64,000 bases of DNA from Lyophyllum atratum (GCA_014905825.1 JACGCN010000002.1:2418001-2482000); one strand, 5' to 3'; counted from the first letter of the stretch, positions 12,901 through 26,100 are shown. Numbers and translations: made by a program. The notes: generated by a model not told the origin, from the sequence alone.

Positions 12901-14059
12901 CGGCGGTTCTGACGTGGCGCGGAATGAGGGAAAAGGTATTGCCTGTGCATCATCGGACTCAGTATGTGTTAGTCCCAGTCCACGGACGGGCGACGGAGTA
13001 GCCGATCCTAGCTACAATGTCAGTATGATTCCGTGATTAGAATGCAATCACGCACTGGACTGGCTGCTGGAGGGAAAGCGATACATTCCCGATGATCTAA
13101 CGGTGCGGTCTGACCTTTCGCGATCATGGCGTGAGTGGTATCCTTCAACATCAAGGGCGACATCTGAAGGTCGTCGGTGAGTGAAGAGATAATTATAAAG
13201 ACCGTAGCACTCACTATCATGATACTCGACCTCGGGAACATGAAGCTGGTCGCGCACAGACTCAAGAGCCGCGTCAACGCGCTGATCTTGTTCGGACATC
13301 TCGGGAGTGATCTTCGCCGAAGGTTTGTGAGTAGGAGTTGGAGGTGGCGAGGGTAGACCGGGGGCAGGTTTCTGGTCATCAAATTGTGAGGGCTCACGCG
13401 AGAAGGCGGGACGAGCATAGCTCGGTTTCGGTGTGATATTTACGTTCTTGTCCTCGTCGCCAGGCTTTGAGGGTTGTGCATCGAGGTCCAGAAATTCAGG
13501 CTCCTGCGTGTCAGGACCTTCCTTTCGCTTCTCCTCTTCATCCTTGATGTGTACTGCGCCTTCGTCATCTGGCTCCATTTCCTGCTTCTCTTCCGGAGTT
13601 CGCTTCGCGCCGAATCTATCGATTGCCACAGGCTCTTCCTGCGGCCCAACCTCGTCTGGGCGAGTGGGCTGTAGAAGTGGACTGGTAATAAGATCCTCCG
13701 GAATGTCGTCCTCCGTTTCGAAAACAAAAAAGGCTTCACCAGCTTCGCCGATTTTCATGTTGAACGGAATCGGATGTCCATTGACGGAGACATTGACCTT
13801 GCGGGGAGTGTTGGGTGGCAGTTCTCGTCATACATCGCGATACACGCACCTTCTTCTCTCCTGGGCGCAGAACCTGCCATTTTCCAAAACGAACGTGGAA
13901 GGGTGAACACACGAGCTCGGTGTCGCCGTCGCCGGTGGGTCGCTGTATGACAATCACGTCAATGGCACCAGTGAGAGTAGAGGGGTTGATTGGGGGGAGA
14001 TCCTTGTAGTATTGATACGGAGCGCTGATTGCGCTGACAGCGCCCCGGATGTAATTCAT
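9941..14059 (-). CDS. PAH1: Lipin-type phosphatidate phosphatase (Pah1/Smp2)
   Basis: Pah1 is a Mg2+-dependent phosphatase that converts phosphatidic acid to diacylglycerol, setting the balance of storage lipid and membrane phospholipid. The N-lip domain starts at the ATG at 14059 (MNYIRGAVSAISAPYQYYKD) and continues with VNVSVNGHPIPFNMKIGEAG after a first intron. A long acidic, Ser/Pro-rich, probably phosphorylated middle region follows. The C-lip/HAD domain has the catalytic signature DIDGT (about 11275-11290), then SDGLGHVFAMIGRDW and YLTSRAIGQADATRDYL. The C-terminus is strongly acidic (DDDDDEDEE), as in yeast Pah1, where the acidic tail recruits the Nem1-Spo7 phosphatase. About eight to ten short introns break the frame; the protein should be about 1,150-1,200 residues. 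A CACGTG box lies 56 bases upstream of the start (14115-14120). Confidence 0.93.
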
Positions 14060-14308
14060 GGTGGTCAGAGAGGACAGAGGACATGTGCGGTCCGAGATAT
14101 ATCTTTCCATTTGGCACGTGCGTATAGTCGGACCATGTGATATCGCGACTACTAGTACTAACTACTCTTGTAGCACCAGATCCATCCAATCCATCGATGA
14201 CTCGGCCCTGCGGTCCATCTTTACTTCTAATGCTCCGCCGCCGCCGCTTCGTGATCATACAAAGGACCCATGGGAGGCTGAAAGCACTAATCAGTCAATG
14301 AACCAACA

Positions 14309-14769
14309 TCAGAAGGAACTCCGTACTGGAATGTTTCGTTCCCTGCCATGAAGCTCGTGATTAGCACAATTCAAACTGCGAGCATCGAACGTCTTACCAT
14401 TTGGTACCGCCAGGGAAATTGGGAGCTGAAGCGCTTGGTTTCAGTCTACCCAACAAGCGTTCGAACGCGCTACTCACGAATGTAAGGGTCAGGGTGCTTC
14501 CTCTCGGCAAGCTCAGCCTCTGCCTTTTCTAAGATGGTAGCCAGTGCGCGGGGGTCATGCACATTTCTGTAGGTGTAATCATAAGTCAAGGCATTGAATG
14601 AAAGAATTTACACGACGCACCGGTTTCGTTCGAACTCTGCCCTAATTTCCAAAGCCTGTGGCCTCCACAAGTCTCTCCTGACTGTCCAGTCCAACGCATT
14701 TTTCAGGGAACGCTTGTAGAGTGACTTGACATATATCCTGTGCGCCGACGAGAAAGTGGAGGCGGACAT
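14309..14769 (-). CDS. NDUFB9: NADH dehydrogenase (complex I) B22/NDUFB9 subunit, LYR family
   Basis: This gene is easily missed because its exons are short. Exon 1 starts at the ATG at 14769 and encodes AHRIYVKSLYKRSLKNALDW, then VRRDLWRPQALEIRAEFERN, with the LYR-type motif (SLYKRSL) of small mitochondrial subunits. After a GTGCGT intron comes NVHDPRALATILEKAEAELA and ERKHPDPYI. Two further short exons give PPNFPGGTKW and ERNIPVRSSF, then TGA at 14309-14311. All joints keep frame (phases 0, 1 and 2 match). The ending PGGTKWERN is typical of fungal NDUFB9. The product is an accessory subunit of the complex I membrane arm and is about 110 residues long. It diverges from RRN3 with 138 bases between the start codons. 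Confidence 0.88.
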
Positions 14770-14907
14770 GGCGAAAAGGGGAGAGACTCGGAGGAGTCAG
14801 ACAGTCAGATTATTTCAGGGACTTTGCCCCAAGCCTGGATTACATAACGCAATCACATCCATCAAAAATTGTTTCTTCACGGTGCCGTGCCAGTCACTAC
14901 CACACCC
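14770..14907. promoter_or_regulatory. Short bidirectional promoter, NDUFB9 / RRN3
   Basis: Only 138 bases separate the two divergent ATGs (14769 on - and 14908 on +), so the genes must share regulatory DNA. I see no clear TATA box. Confidence 0.6.
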
Positions 14908-17570
14908 ATGGATCCACATTCCCGGCATTCTCAGTTCAACCAGAGAGCACCCAGGTCTGGCCCGAAGGCGCTCAATACCAGGTTTCTCGACCCCATGGCC
15001 CACCCAAAATCTCCAATCGATGCCAAGCGACCTCCAGGCCACCAAAAAGCTGACCCACTCGTTTCCTCTCTTCTCATACGGAGACCCATCGCCACCAACT
15101 CCAGGGTCAAGCAGGATGAAAAGTACAAAAAGGACATGTACCTCGCCTTCGTGCACAATGCGCTGCAGCAGAAGACAAATGTGTGTCTGCACCGATCATC
15201 ACACGACCACTATTTCTAACCACTCTTTAGGGTGTTAACGAGCCCTTCGACGAGCTGATCAACCAATTCAATCCAAAAGCCGTGTCCACGGATGGTGTGC
15301 CCCAGCTTGCACAGCTGCGCCTATGGCTCCTGGCCCTCTCCCATGTCGTCTCACGACTAGAACGGACACACTCCGGGCTCGTGCACGCAATCGTGAACAT
15401 GCCCTGGACTACACTCGATTCGGCGACCGTCAAATCATACACTGTATTCATCGGGATGCTTATAAGTGCGCGACCAGAGTATCTATCTCTTGTTTTGGGC
15501 AAGATCGCGCAAGGATTTACACACCGTGCGTCCCACACTCTCATCCATCTACGCCGCGGTTCTGAACAGCTGAGTTGCAGAATCTGGACTACAAGCACTA
15601 GATGCAGGCATGCCAGAAGGATCTTCGAGCCCGCTGACCCACCGGGTGATCTACGATAGGCTGCATGACTTGCTCCGGCATCTGCTCGCCTTGATTCCGA
15701 CCTTGCCATCCACACTACAGCCGCTCCTCGTGCGCAATTTCCCCCATAAGCGACAGAACCAACTGGCGCAAACGACATACATTCGCAATCTACTCCGTGT
15801 CTCCGTATACTGCCCTGAACTTGCCGACAAGATTCTTGCCACCATCGTCGACCGTGCTATTCAAATAGATGTACGTAACCTTCTGAGACGAATGAATTTC
15901 GTATCTCATCAAGGTCCTGCTAGGTCGAGATCCAAGTAGAGCTCGAAGAATTAGATGAGGACGAAGCTGCCCCGGAGGACGTGTTTGAGCTAGATCCTTT
16001 TGACACTCTCGTTGGCCAGGAAGGGGACGACTCGGATTCAGAGAATGAGAGTGACGACGACGATGATGGGAACCTGAGTGACATATCATCGAATGCTGGA
16101 GACATGGACGACGTTGTTCGAGCGCCCGAAATTCCTACAAATCTTACCTACATCCAAGACATGGTGAAGAAGCTCGATGCCATACTAACACTAATTTTCG
16201 ACCACTTCCACCGTAACCATACATCCATCACGACCTCTGGGACCCTGCAACTTCCCCCGCCACTACCCGACCTTCCTCCTCTTGATGGCCTACCGTTATC
16301 CTCAGCGTCTCCGCTACTGTCTCCAAGCCTTTCAGCATCCCCCTCTGCCTCAACCACCTCCGGACTACCCATACTACCACCCCAAGAGCCTCCCACTTCC
16401 GAAACAGCGGAACGCCGCAAAGCTCTCCTTCGCACTCAATTTCACACCCTCCTGTCCATCTTTGACCGCACAATATTGCGCACTTTCAAATCACGCTACA
16501 CCCAGTTCCTCATTTTCTGGTACACCTCCCTCGACGCCGAGTTCGCCGACATCTTCCAGGGCATGCTCGTCGAGCGCGCACTACTCGAGACAAGTGCAGA
16601 CGGGCTCACGCTTACGAACACCCCTGCGGTAACGCGTGCTGCAGCTGCTTCATACATCGGCAGCTTCGTAAGCCGTGCAACGTTTGTGGACAGGGAAGGC
16701 GCTCGAACCGTTGTTGGTGTGCTTTGCGGGTTTCTGAAGGCGCATCTGGATGGCGTAGAGGAGCTGGCGCGTGACGGCGCGCTGGGATCTGGGGGTCGCG
16801 GCATGGCCCAGCATAGTGTGTTCTATGCCGTGGCACAAGCAGTGTTTTTGATATTTTGCTTCCGATGGCGTGATCTGCTGGAGGACGAGGATGGGGACGA
16901 TGAGTTCCTGGTTGCAGATAAAGGTGGGAAGAAGTGGATCCCGCAATTAAGCGTCTTACAGCGATTAGTCACATCGCTACTCAACCCTCTACGTGTAAGT
17001 TTTTGTCCCTTCACACCCTCTGGGCACCCGCTGACGCTGTCTTCTGTCTTCCAGGTGTGCTCCGCCAACGTCGTTGCCCAGTTCGCTCGCGTGGCTCACG
17101 CGACAGACTTCCTCTACTGCTATACCATCCTCGAATCCAATAAGCGCTCCGAATATGGATCCCACGCCGACACGGAAGCACGGACACACTCGTCGGGCCC
17201 GTCCTCGGCCCCAGCCCAGCAACGCCTAAGTTCCGCGATCCACCCTTCCATGCTCGGGGCAGCCGCGAACCCGGAGCTGAATACGTTCTTCCCCTTCGAT
17301 CCGTACCGCCTGCCCAAGTCCAACGTGTACATCCAAGGTATCTACCGCGAGTGGGGGTCTGTCGCGATCGATGACGACGAGGAAGAGGAGGATGAAGAGG
17401 AGGATGAAGAAGAGGATGAAGAAGGGGAGCTGCTGGCATCTAGCGGGTTCCTGAGCATACCTCGGTCGGATGCTCCTAGTGGAGATGAACTTCAGCTTGG
17501 GGAGTCATTGGGGGCGATGAGCATCAGTCCGGCACAGCCGGCCATGCGTATGCGCGCTGGAATGGCGTAA
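14908..17570 (+). CDS. RRN3: RNA polymerase I initiation factor Rrn3 (TIF-IA)
   Basis: Rrn3 binds RNA polymerase I and brings it to the core factor on the rDNA promoter, the growth-regulated step of rRNA synthesis. Exons 14908-15180, 15231-15525, 15581-15870, 15924-16994 and 17055-17570 join in frame to 814 residues. Family hallmarks include KKDMYLAFVHNALQQKTNG, VNEPFDELINQFNP, TLQPLLVRNFPHKRQNQLAQ and YIRNLLRVSVYCPELADKIL, all from the HEAT-repeat core. An acidic insert follows (about 16010-16090) and a second acidic run lies near the end (DDDEEEEDEEEDEEEDEEGE), as in other Rrn3 proteins. The ATG at 14908 is the first in frame; the reading frame upstream has no earlier ATG. Yeast Rrn3 is about 627 residues, so this one is longer, mainly in low-complexity inserts. 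Confidence 0.93.
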
Positions 17571-17883
17571 GGTTTCTTGTTGATCCCGCTATCGAATTGT
17601 TTTCTTACTCATTGTACATCTCTGTACGCATCACACACCACATCTGTTATCATCATATTACTCCTATCTCATAAATTCAATTATTGGACACATCGGAATT
17701 ATAAGTGGCGTTGTTGGCCATGCAATCGGCGACAACAAGTAAACGATCGGATCATGTACCTTGATTACTTTCCGTCATGTGCATCGTTCGTAGTCGTTGT
17801 CAATGTGAAATACTTCAAATAGTCCAAGCCCTGCTCTCCCTTCGGCCCGCAGTAGCGTTCTGACGAGACTAGTATTAACAGTC
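17571..17883. other. Intergenic region between RRN3 and the nucleoside hydrolase gene
   Basis: The 3' end of RRN3 and the promoter of the next gene share this 313-base spacer. I see no exon, RNA gene or repeat in it. Confidence 0.5.
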
Positions 17884-19199
17884 ATGGCTACGAAATACGT
17901 GTGGTTGGATGTGGACCCAGTACGACTTGATCTCTTTTCCTCTGATATGCTCTATGTACTGATGCCAGATCGGACATCTAGGGGCATGATGATGCCACAG
18001 CAATTTTACTGGCTCTACACTGCCCAAACATCCATCTCCTCGGAGTATCGACGGTGAAGCCCTGTGTATCCATAAGCACTTGACCCTGCAGAGCTCATCC
18101 ACGATCACAGACACACGGGAACGCCTCCAGCGATTGCACGGCGATTAACGCCGCCCGCTGCCTTCTCGCTTTCGGAGCGAAACGCGACATCCGCGTGTAC
18201 CGCGGCGCAGACAAACCACTTTTGGTACCCGTGAAGCACGATCCAGAGATCCACGGCCCCGATGGTCTGGGCGGCGTCGAGGGACTCCCTGCTACCGATG
18301 ATCCTGACATCCCGTCGTGGTTCGCGACCGACTGCAATGGGGAGGCCGTCCGCGCCCTCGAGGGGATGGCCAAGTCGATCAAGGAGACCTGGAATAAGGG
18401 CGCGGGGCATAAGGTCACGGTCATCTCCAGCGGCCCGATGACGAACATCGCGCTCTTCGTCGCGGCCTACGCAGACTTGCTAGAGGCAGTGGAGGAGTTC
18501 GTATTCATGGGTGGAGGAGTCGGGATGGGTAACAGATCCGCCGTTGCAGAATTTAACATTATGTGTGATCGTAAGCTATTATCCACTTCCCCTAGCCTAT
18601 AACCTGCATTGCTCATAGAACGCCCCTATCATAGCACACGCAACGCAGATTGTTCTCGACGCACCCGTGAAGACCACTATGATTCCAATCAATGTTTCAC
18701 ATATGGCCATAGTAAGAAGAGCGATACACCAACAGCTTCTATGCCCAGGCTCGCCTTCCGGGACTGAAATCCTCCCACCGGCTGCGACGAACCTGCGCCA
18801 CACCCTCTCGACAATCATCAGCTTCTTTGCGGCCACGTACAAATCGACATTCGGTTTTAATGACGGGCCACCTCTCCACGACGCCCTCACCGTCGCATAC
18901 GTATCTCACCCGGAGCTGTTCACGACGATCCGAAAGCGCGTCGATGTTGAGCTCACTGGAACGCATACACTGGCAGAGACCGTTGTGGACATCTGGAACT
19001 ATCGGCCCTGCAATGATTCATGGGGCGCTGGCGGTAAGAATTGCTTGGTGGCGCAATCTGTTGATGTAAGTCTTCTGGTCACCTCTAGAAGCATGTCTGA
19101 TGTCGATGGCGCGGCTCACAGGTAGAAGGATTTTTCGAACTCCTGCTAGCATGCGTTTCCCGTTGTGATAAAGTCTCTCCTCTGAACTCTAGAACTTGA
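17884..19199 (+). CDS. Inosine-uridine preferring nucleoside hydrolase
   Basis: Enzymes of this family hydrolyse the N-glycosidic bond of ribonucleosides for purine and pyrimidine salvage. I read five exons: 17884-17919, 17982-18053, 18111-18570, 18635-19065 and 19122-19199, all in frame, 358 residues. The calcium-binding signature is split by intron 1: WLDVDP, then GHDDATAILLALHCPN, which reconstitutes the DxDxxxDD metal site. Further family motifs are THGNASSDCTAINAARCLLA, VTVISSGPMTNIALF, EFVFMGGGVGMGNRSAVAEF, NIMCDPHATQIVLDAP and the histidine in FNDGPPLHDALTVAY. The acceptors at 18110 and 18634 were chosen because other nearby AGs break the frame. Length fits the family (about 310-360). 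No signal peptide is visible, so a cytosolic enzyme is likely. Confidence 0.92.
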
Positions 19200-19755
19200 T
19201 AGGGAATTCTTAGACGCTTTTTAATTCGCGATAGAAAATATCGATCGTCGGGACGCAATAAGTATCCAACATTTTGATCTATTCAAGCAAACAAGTTATC
19301 AGGCAAAATAGTGTAGGCAGTTCTATTCCTCAACAAGTGTGACCGCCTTCGTCTCAAGCAGCATCAGGATCTTTCCAGTCAAAGATATATGTCATCAAGT
19401 GTTTTAGAGACTGGAAAACATCGATTCTCTCATAGACTCCAATGCCAGGTCGTGGTCTTTATGAAGGATTGCCTCGAAGAAAGTGTTGAACGCATGGAGG
19501 ACACGAGTTACCTCGCGGACCATAGCAATATAATTTCAGTTGGGATCTTCAAGTACATGCAAGCCAAAAGTTGGCTTGTTGAAAGGTCCCGGAGAAGTCT
19601 CACTGACAGGTCTCAACGCTTGGTGAAGAACATGAGTGTGAAGCCCTAGATTCGTAGATTTTCCTATGTTTACATGCGATGAAATGTACCGCCACGCTGC
19701 TCAGTGTCCAATAATCCCAACGATATAGCCACTGATACAAAGAATGTCCACGAAA
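19200..19755. other. Convergent 3' intergenic region
   Basis: This lies between two genes ending towards each other. A forward frame of 86 codons at 19389-19649 has no recognisable motif and no splice partners, so I do not call it a gene. Confidence 0.5.
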
Positions 19756-22119
19756 TTAAGCGGTGCCTGCTCCTTTAACGAAGGCATTGATAGGCTTAAC
19801 TTGAGCATCGTGGATGACCTGCTTCCCAGCGGCAGCCACCGATGCTGGTGCGTTTATTGCTGTGTGAGGCTTGGGGTTTGCCTTCCAGGTGGCAAGCCAA
19901 GTCTTCATGTATCCCAGTGCTTTAAGTTGCACCGCGCGCACCGTCGCGTCTGCAACACCGGACGCGGTTCCGAGATCGGAGCAATGGAAGCCGTCACCAA
20001 CCTCAATAGGTTGCTGGGGGGTGCTCTGGACGGTGTGGCGTGCAGCAGAGACTGTGGCATCCTTCCATGGGTCACCTGAGGACCATGAACAAGGGGTTTA
20101 GTAAAAGGTGTCGAAGGATGTGAGCAAGCGTCAACTCACGCATGCCATTAGCGAAGAATAGACGGTTTAGCTTGACGTCCCAACCCTTGTAAACGCGGTT
20201 TGTGCGTTCGATTTGCACCGTGGGTGGTTTGGCGAAGGCAGCAGGGAACATCTGCTGGCATTGGCGCTATCAAATAGGATGAGCGCGCAGTAAGGACAAA
20301 GTCGAGGACTTTGAAGTACCAGATCGTATTCAGGTTGAACGAGACGTGTGACCAGAGTGGGATGTCCACGAGGTGCTCCTTCCTGTAAAATAAGGCTTAG
20401 TTCAGACTAGGCTTGGTCAATGGTATGACGAACCTGAAGATAGCCAACCTCGTTACACCTGCATTGATTGTAAGTCAAAATATGGTCAAGGAAACGACAA
20501 CAACTGCGAAGCCTTACACTATCCAGAACCAGGAGCGCCATGAGTTGTTGATGCTAGTGTCCGACCAGTATGGTAGGGTGACATCGTACGTGCCCAAACA
20601 ATCCCTGGACATCACATCAGTTAGTGAGGTTCCAAAGCCCGAGATGATAGACTCACTCCGCGTTCGCGGTGCCGCAGACTGGGATAAGAGTTTGTAAGTC
20701 AAACGATTCTGTGCGGCATGAGGTCAAGAAAACTCACTGCGCGCATAGTAGGTATTTTTGAAGTAAGAACTCCAGGCAGCCAAGGCATGGTCCAAGCCCC
20801 ATCCTGTAGCAGGAGCGCTTACCCCATCCTTGACTTCGAGCGTGTCACAGAACTTGTAGAACTGCGACCCTGGGCCAGACGTAACTTGGAGCGATTGCCA
20901 GTCCCACAGGTTATTGCGGACTAGATTGGTGAAGATCTTAGCTAACACTTAGAATCGAGAATGATTGTACTTACGAGCACCGGCGACATCGTCCAAGTGG
21001 GTAACATTACCCATACCGAAGGAATCTTTGATTGTTTGAATGGCAGTAGCATTCTTTCCTGTGAATACTTTGTCGACGTGGGCGATCACGGCCTGGACAT
21101 CGGCGGAGCAGTTCCTCGGCATATTCAAACGAACAGGCTCAAAATACTCCCAGAAGTTACTTGACATCGTCGTAATGTAAGTGCGTGGCAGCAGAGGAAG
21201 CACAGGGAAACTCACAGGATGGCCTCAACAACTCCCGAAGATCCGTATCCTGCGAAGAATACTCCGGGCTTGCTATTGAGTTTGATAATATGAGGCAGGA
21301 ACACCTGAAGTTTATTCGAGAGACGCACTTGACCATCGTCCAACTTGTTAGAGCACCTGTGAAAACATGTACCCATTTAGATATTGCCATCTAATCTCCT
21401 ACAAACTGCGAACGTACCGGAATAGCTTCCGCCAATGAGAATCCAGGGCGCTTTGTCGGGAGTCACTTGATCTCCCCCTGGCATAGGGAGATTGACAGTC
21501 TTGGCGAAGTAGACCAAGTCATCAATTGCCTGCTGGATCGTGTGGAGCTTCAAGCTTTCTTCGCTGAGATCTGGACGAGGGTTGCTGAAGCCGTAAAACC
21601 TATGTTCTAGCACGATGGCACTTCCGTTTTGCTGTTGAGCAATTTGCCCGTTGATAGTCCTGTTAGTCACGTAGGTGAAGTACCCTGTCGTACGACGATA
21701 TCCTTCAGACAAAACTAACGAGGAGGAAATGGATATGACTGACCATCGGCGTTGCCTTCTCCAGGGGTAGAGAGAATGATGGGTCCGCCTGGAAGAAGAT
21801 TTCAGTGTAATCCTACGTAGCACTTGTAAAGAAACTTACCTGGCTCATAATACTCGTAAGTATGCCAGAATCGTTGCTTGAAAGTTCCCAGAGAGGGATT
21901 GTTATGGTCAATCAATTGGTCGAAGAAGTACGTGGTGTTGTATGGAGGGAGCTCCGTGCCGTTCCGACTAACGACTGGTGCGTCAGGGGTAATCAAGTTC
22001 ACTTTAGGGATTCCAGGCGGGCGCATAACATTGGCGTTAGGTCGTCCATCGGGGAGCGAAGCCGTGGCCAATTGCGCCAAAAGCCCGAGGGGAGCGACTA
22101 AGAGGGCAAAGTTTCGCAT
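19756..22119 (-). CDS. Secreted serine carboxypeptidase, peptidase family S28
   Basis: S28 enzymes (prolyl carboxypeptidase, dipeptidyl peptidase II and fungal acid prolyl peptidases) cleave next to proline. The ATG at 22119 is followed by a signal peptide (MRNFALLVAPLGLLAQLATA). The mature part carries FFDQLIDHNNPSLGTFKQRF, GPIILSTPGEGNADG, AIVLEHRFYGFSNPRPDLSE and the nucleophile motif ILIGGSYSG, split after SYS by an intron. Near the C-terminus GDPWKDATVSAA supplies the expected aspartate region and VGDGFHCSDL the histidine. N-glycosylation sequons (NTT, NRT, NGS) fit secretion. At least eight introns of about 50 bases interrupt the gene; the stop is at 19756. I infer an extracellular or vacuolar role in nutrition from peptides. 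The encoded start is supported by the signal peptide; an in-frame start 66 bases upstream would spoil it. Confidence 0.9.
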
Positions 22120-23147
22120 ACGGATAGCCGTTCCCGATGCTTGATACGGGGAGGTACTCGGGTAGGGAGCGACATTTGACTCCAACGACCTTTAAATATA
22201 AGGGAGAACCCAGCCCAGTACGTATGCGTACCATATGGGCGCGCATCATACAGTGTCCTGAACTGTAATTTGTGGCATGAGTTAGCATGAGGTGTAGCAT
22301 GTCAAATCAGAGAAGCATGCTGTTGTATACTAAATCCGAGCGCGTACATATGGCCGCCTTCAGGAGGCCCTTGTAAATGATCCACGCTTATTTTTGTCCA
22401 GGAAGCATGATCCGCAGAAGCACGGTACCTAGGTGTGAAGGCTTGTGAAGGTAGCCACAAGACTCAGAGCCAGAGTTGTACATTTGCGATAAAGCGCCAA
22501 AATTTGGGGCTTCATGAGAAGAATCCCGATGAATCCCGCCATTCGGATAAGCTGTTATCAACGCTGATGGGGACCTGATTTGACTTCCTCCGTTATTCCC
22601 ACGACCAGGTCTCTCCAATATGAGGTGGAAATCGAATACAAGGCGCAATAACTCTCGATGATCCGCTGAGGTGCCCATCTCGGGGTGACATAACCTACTA
22701 CTAGGTGGATCCTAACTGGCGGCTGGAGAATCAATGAGAACTGGATGTTGAAAAGAGGTAGCTTCATACACAAAGAAAGATACTCACTCTGAGTCTCAAG
22801 CCCTTTTCCTCGCCAGAGTGCACTGTGCAGATAAGGCCGTCCATCAAGCGCAATATCGTGGCTGTTGTTAAGGTGGTCGCGGCCGTGACATCGATTGAAA
22901 TTCTATTTTTAGAGGAGCGCGGTCACGTGGTGTCGCGTTATGGGTCCATATGTATTTTTCAACCACGTCCAAATAACTGGCAAACAAGAGCATTCCGTTC
23001 TGAACTTTTACTACTTCGTTCATCTCTAGGCTCCAGTTTCGTTCATACGGCCTCTGTGCTGTCCACGGTCTCACGTCAACGAAGGCATTACGCCATCACG
23101 CACGCACGCACCATAACGCTCCCTCAAGACTCAACGAATCAAACAAC
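22120..23147. promoter_or_regulatory. Divergent intergenic region, S28 peptidase / 7TM protein
   Basis: About 1 kb separates the two divergent starts. A CACGTG box (TCACGTGG) lies at 22924-22929. Several short frames exist on both strands, but none has splice partners or recognisable motifs, so I find no gene here. Confidence 0.5.
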
Positions 23148-26100
23148 ATGATCCCCCTTATTCCTGCCCTTGCTCTTGCTTTTTTTTCGTTCCTCTGTTC
23201 AGCTTTTGTTATCCTTCGCATTGTTATCCCTATTTTGCCGCCTTCCCCCTTGAGCAAACGTGTTTCCCCGGTACGTGCCACATGAGTTTACATCCACCCA
23301 ACGTCGTCCTTACTTTTATTTTTTTCAGGCCGAGTTTGGATTGCCTAAATTCCGATCCTTGTCTGCCGCAGACAAGAGCCACATTTGGCTGGCATCCCTT
23401 GATCTTTTGGCGCTGTCCATATTCGTTTGGCAAGCAATCAATGAAGCCGTGGGTGGTCCTTCCGACTATGCCAATGCAGCCGATCCCCTATCTGCGGTGA
23501 GGTTGTGGTTTGTCATGACCATTAGGCAGATCTGCCTCCTTATGGTGGCATCCATAACCCTGCTCCATGTCCGCATGGGACGTTCAGTATCCTTCGGTAC
23601 AAAGCATTGGATGCTCTGGGCTCCCACTGTTCTGCTCGCAGTCACCTCGACTGCCGTTGCAGGGGTTATTTCAGGGACTGGTGTCGAGAGTCTTTTCGTT
23701 GGCCTCATCAGCTTCAGCTCCACGGTCGCTATTCTCAGCAGCGTAGCCTTCGCTTCACTCATTGGAACGCTCGTCATCATCAAGCGCAACCTCGCTGCTC
23801 TCAACGAAGACTCCGACCCCTGGCCGCCCGTCAGGATGATGGAGGAGAAACCGAGACCTTCTTATGCCACTGAAGAGATTGATGCAATGCGCGATGGTGC
23901 CTCTTGGATTACCTCCAACGCAAGCTCTCGCCAGAACTCTATTTCAGGTTGGTCGTTTTCGACGCATCATACGGCTGCGGCGTCTTCGCACCATGGTCAT
24001 GGATCCGGCCGTCCTCAGATCGGCTCTCACCCTTCCATTCCCGCAAAGTCATCCTTTTGGTTCAATTCTTCAACACCTAATGTCGACGATGTCCCCCCTG
24101 TCCCGCCTCTCCCTTCCCCATACGGTCCTTTGTCCGCAACCGCCGAAACCCTCACTGACCCCGATCCATTCAGACGGGACACACCTTCTCCTCTTCCTGA
24201 CCACCCTCGCACACGATTGGGATCGCAAACATCTTGGTTGACCTCGTCAAATGGGTCCCACCAAACGATGTCTGCATGGAGCTATCCCGCTTCTAATCGA
24301 GAGGGCACTCTCCGCAATGCCAGCACGACCGATCTGCATACCCCTTTGACCGCAATTTCTCGCCCCACAACCCCACAAATGGCGAATGCCCAAGTTTTGG
24401 GCGGTTATGGTTTTGCCCCTGGTAGCCTTGAGGCTGAGAAGGGTCTTGCAGCACTAGCTACCCCTCCTGGAACCACTATTGACATTTCTATGATCCGTCT
24501 CCTCGGTTGGTTGATTGTTATCTGGGTTCCCATTGTAAGTTTTTCCTTCATTCATCGACCTAATACTTACCGCTTGATATAGGCTTTGTCCCTCCCTTAC
24601 CTGATTACTGTTTCACAGCGCTCATCAGCATCCACACTGATGTCAATCCTCCTAATTCTGTCCGTCACCATGTCTTCCCCCCTACTGGCTCTTACGATCC
24701 TCTTACGGTCCCCTATTCCGATTCCTTCTGGGCTTTTCGATGTCCGTGGGGAAGCTCCTGGACATGTTCTTCGCGGTCCTTCTCCTGCAAGCACCGGTCC
24801 CTACAAATGGTCTCATGACTATAAGCGTAGCACAAGCATGAGTGTCACAGTTGTCGAGGGTCGTCGCAGCGGTGATGTCTGGCTTACTAATGGCGACGCG
24901 GTCGATGGGAAGAGCAAGATGAGTCGGGCCGTTGGAATGTTACAACCTATGCCCAAGCTCTCCGTCCTCCCTTCCGAAGAATTGGAAGACGGTGAATTCA
25001 CGCCGCCCTTGCCCATCCAAAACGAAGACTCGTCCCTCCCCATTACGATCCACAACACTCCTCGCTCCGAGACCAGCGCACAGTTCGGGAGGCTTAGGAA
25101 GGATTCCAAAGCCAGCTCGCACTTGTCTGGAGGAGACGAAAGCCTTGCTTTCGCTAGCAGGATCATGATAGCACAGAGACACTATTCTACTCTCGCGCAG
25201 ACTGTCGTCGTCGCCGGTTCTTCCCCGGATAAGCAACAATCTGCCGACCGTGACGTGGTTCTGGGATCCGCGAGTGGCGCAAACACCGTCCAGGCCGTCC
25301 GTCATTCCGCTCATCTTCGTTCACGATCTTTCGCTTCCATCAGCGGTCCTCAAACTCCGACAAGTGCTGGCTCGTTCAACATTAGCCCTCCTCCTTCCTT
25401 CCCCCTTCCCCCTACGCCACCCAATGTGAGGGCGGCACGTCTGGCATCTCTCGCACACAAGAAATCCTTCTCATCCGGCTTTTCCTTCGGTGCGGTCGAC
25501 GATATGAACGAGATCGACGCTCTGACGGCCGGCGTGCTGCCACTCCTCGTCCCCGGTATCAACATGGACGGCATGAGGATCAAGGAAGGCGACTGGACAC
25601 CGCCCGGCACATTCAGCAAAAGCAAAGGCAAGAAGCTTGCAAAGAGACTTGCCGAATTCGGTGAAGACTTCTCTTCTCCCGAAATTCACTCTACCCCGGC
25701 AAGAAGGCGCCCGACGGAGCTCAGAGCAAGGAAGACTTCCACCCACAAGAGGAACCACTTCAGCTTGCCCAGGTATGCTCTTGTATTGGGGCAGAATGGG
25801 ATTATTCTGACTGTATCTTTTTAATAGTCTTGGTCTTGGCAAAGACGGCATTCATTCGTTGACCACCTGGAGTGCAGACATCCGAGGTGCTTTGGAGCAT
25901 AAAGTGGGCCAGTACATTGCTACACCCAGCAACGTCGAGCTCGGCCGAAGGAACACTGTGTTTGGCGCCGACTCTGTGCCTAACACCGTGGCCAATCTCC
26001 ATACCGTGCATGAGCATGAAGATCGCGCACCTGTTGCCCCTAAGGCTTCCACTGGCCTCGGTCGTGCCATGTCGACGCGGTCCCTTGGATTACGTGCCGA

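Noticed and set aside
19389..19649. 86-codon forward frame with an ATG
   Set aside because: No recognisable motif, no neighbouring exons, and it lies between two convergent gene ends.
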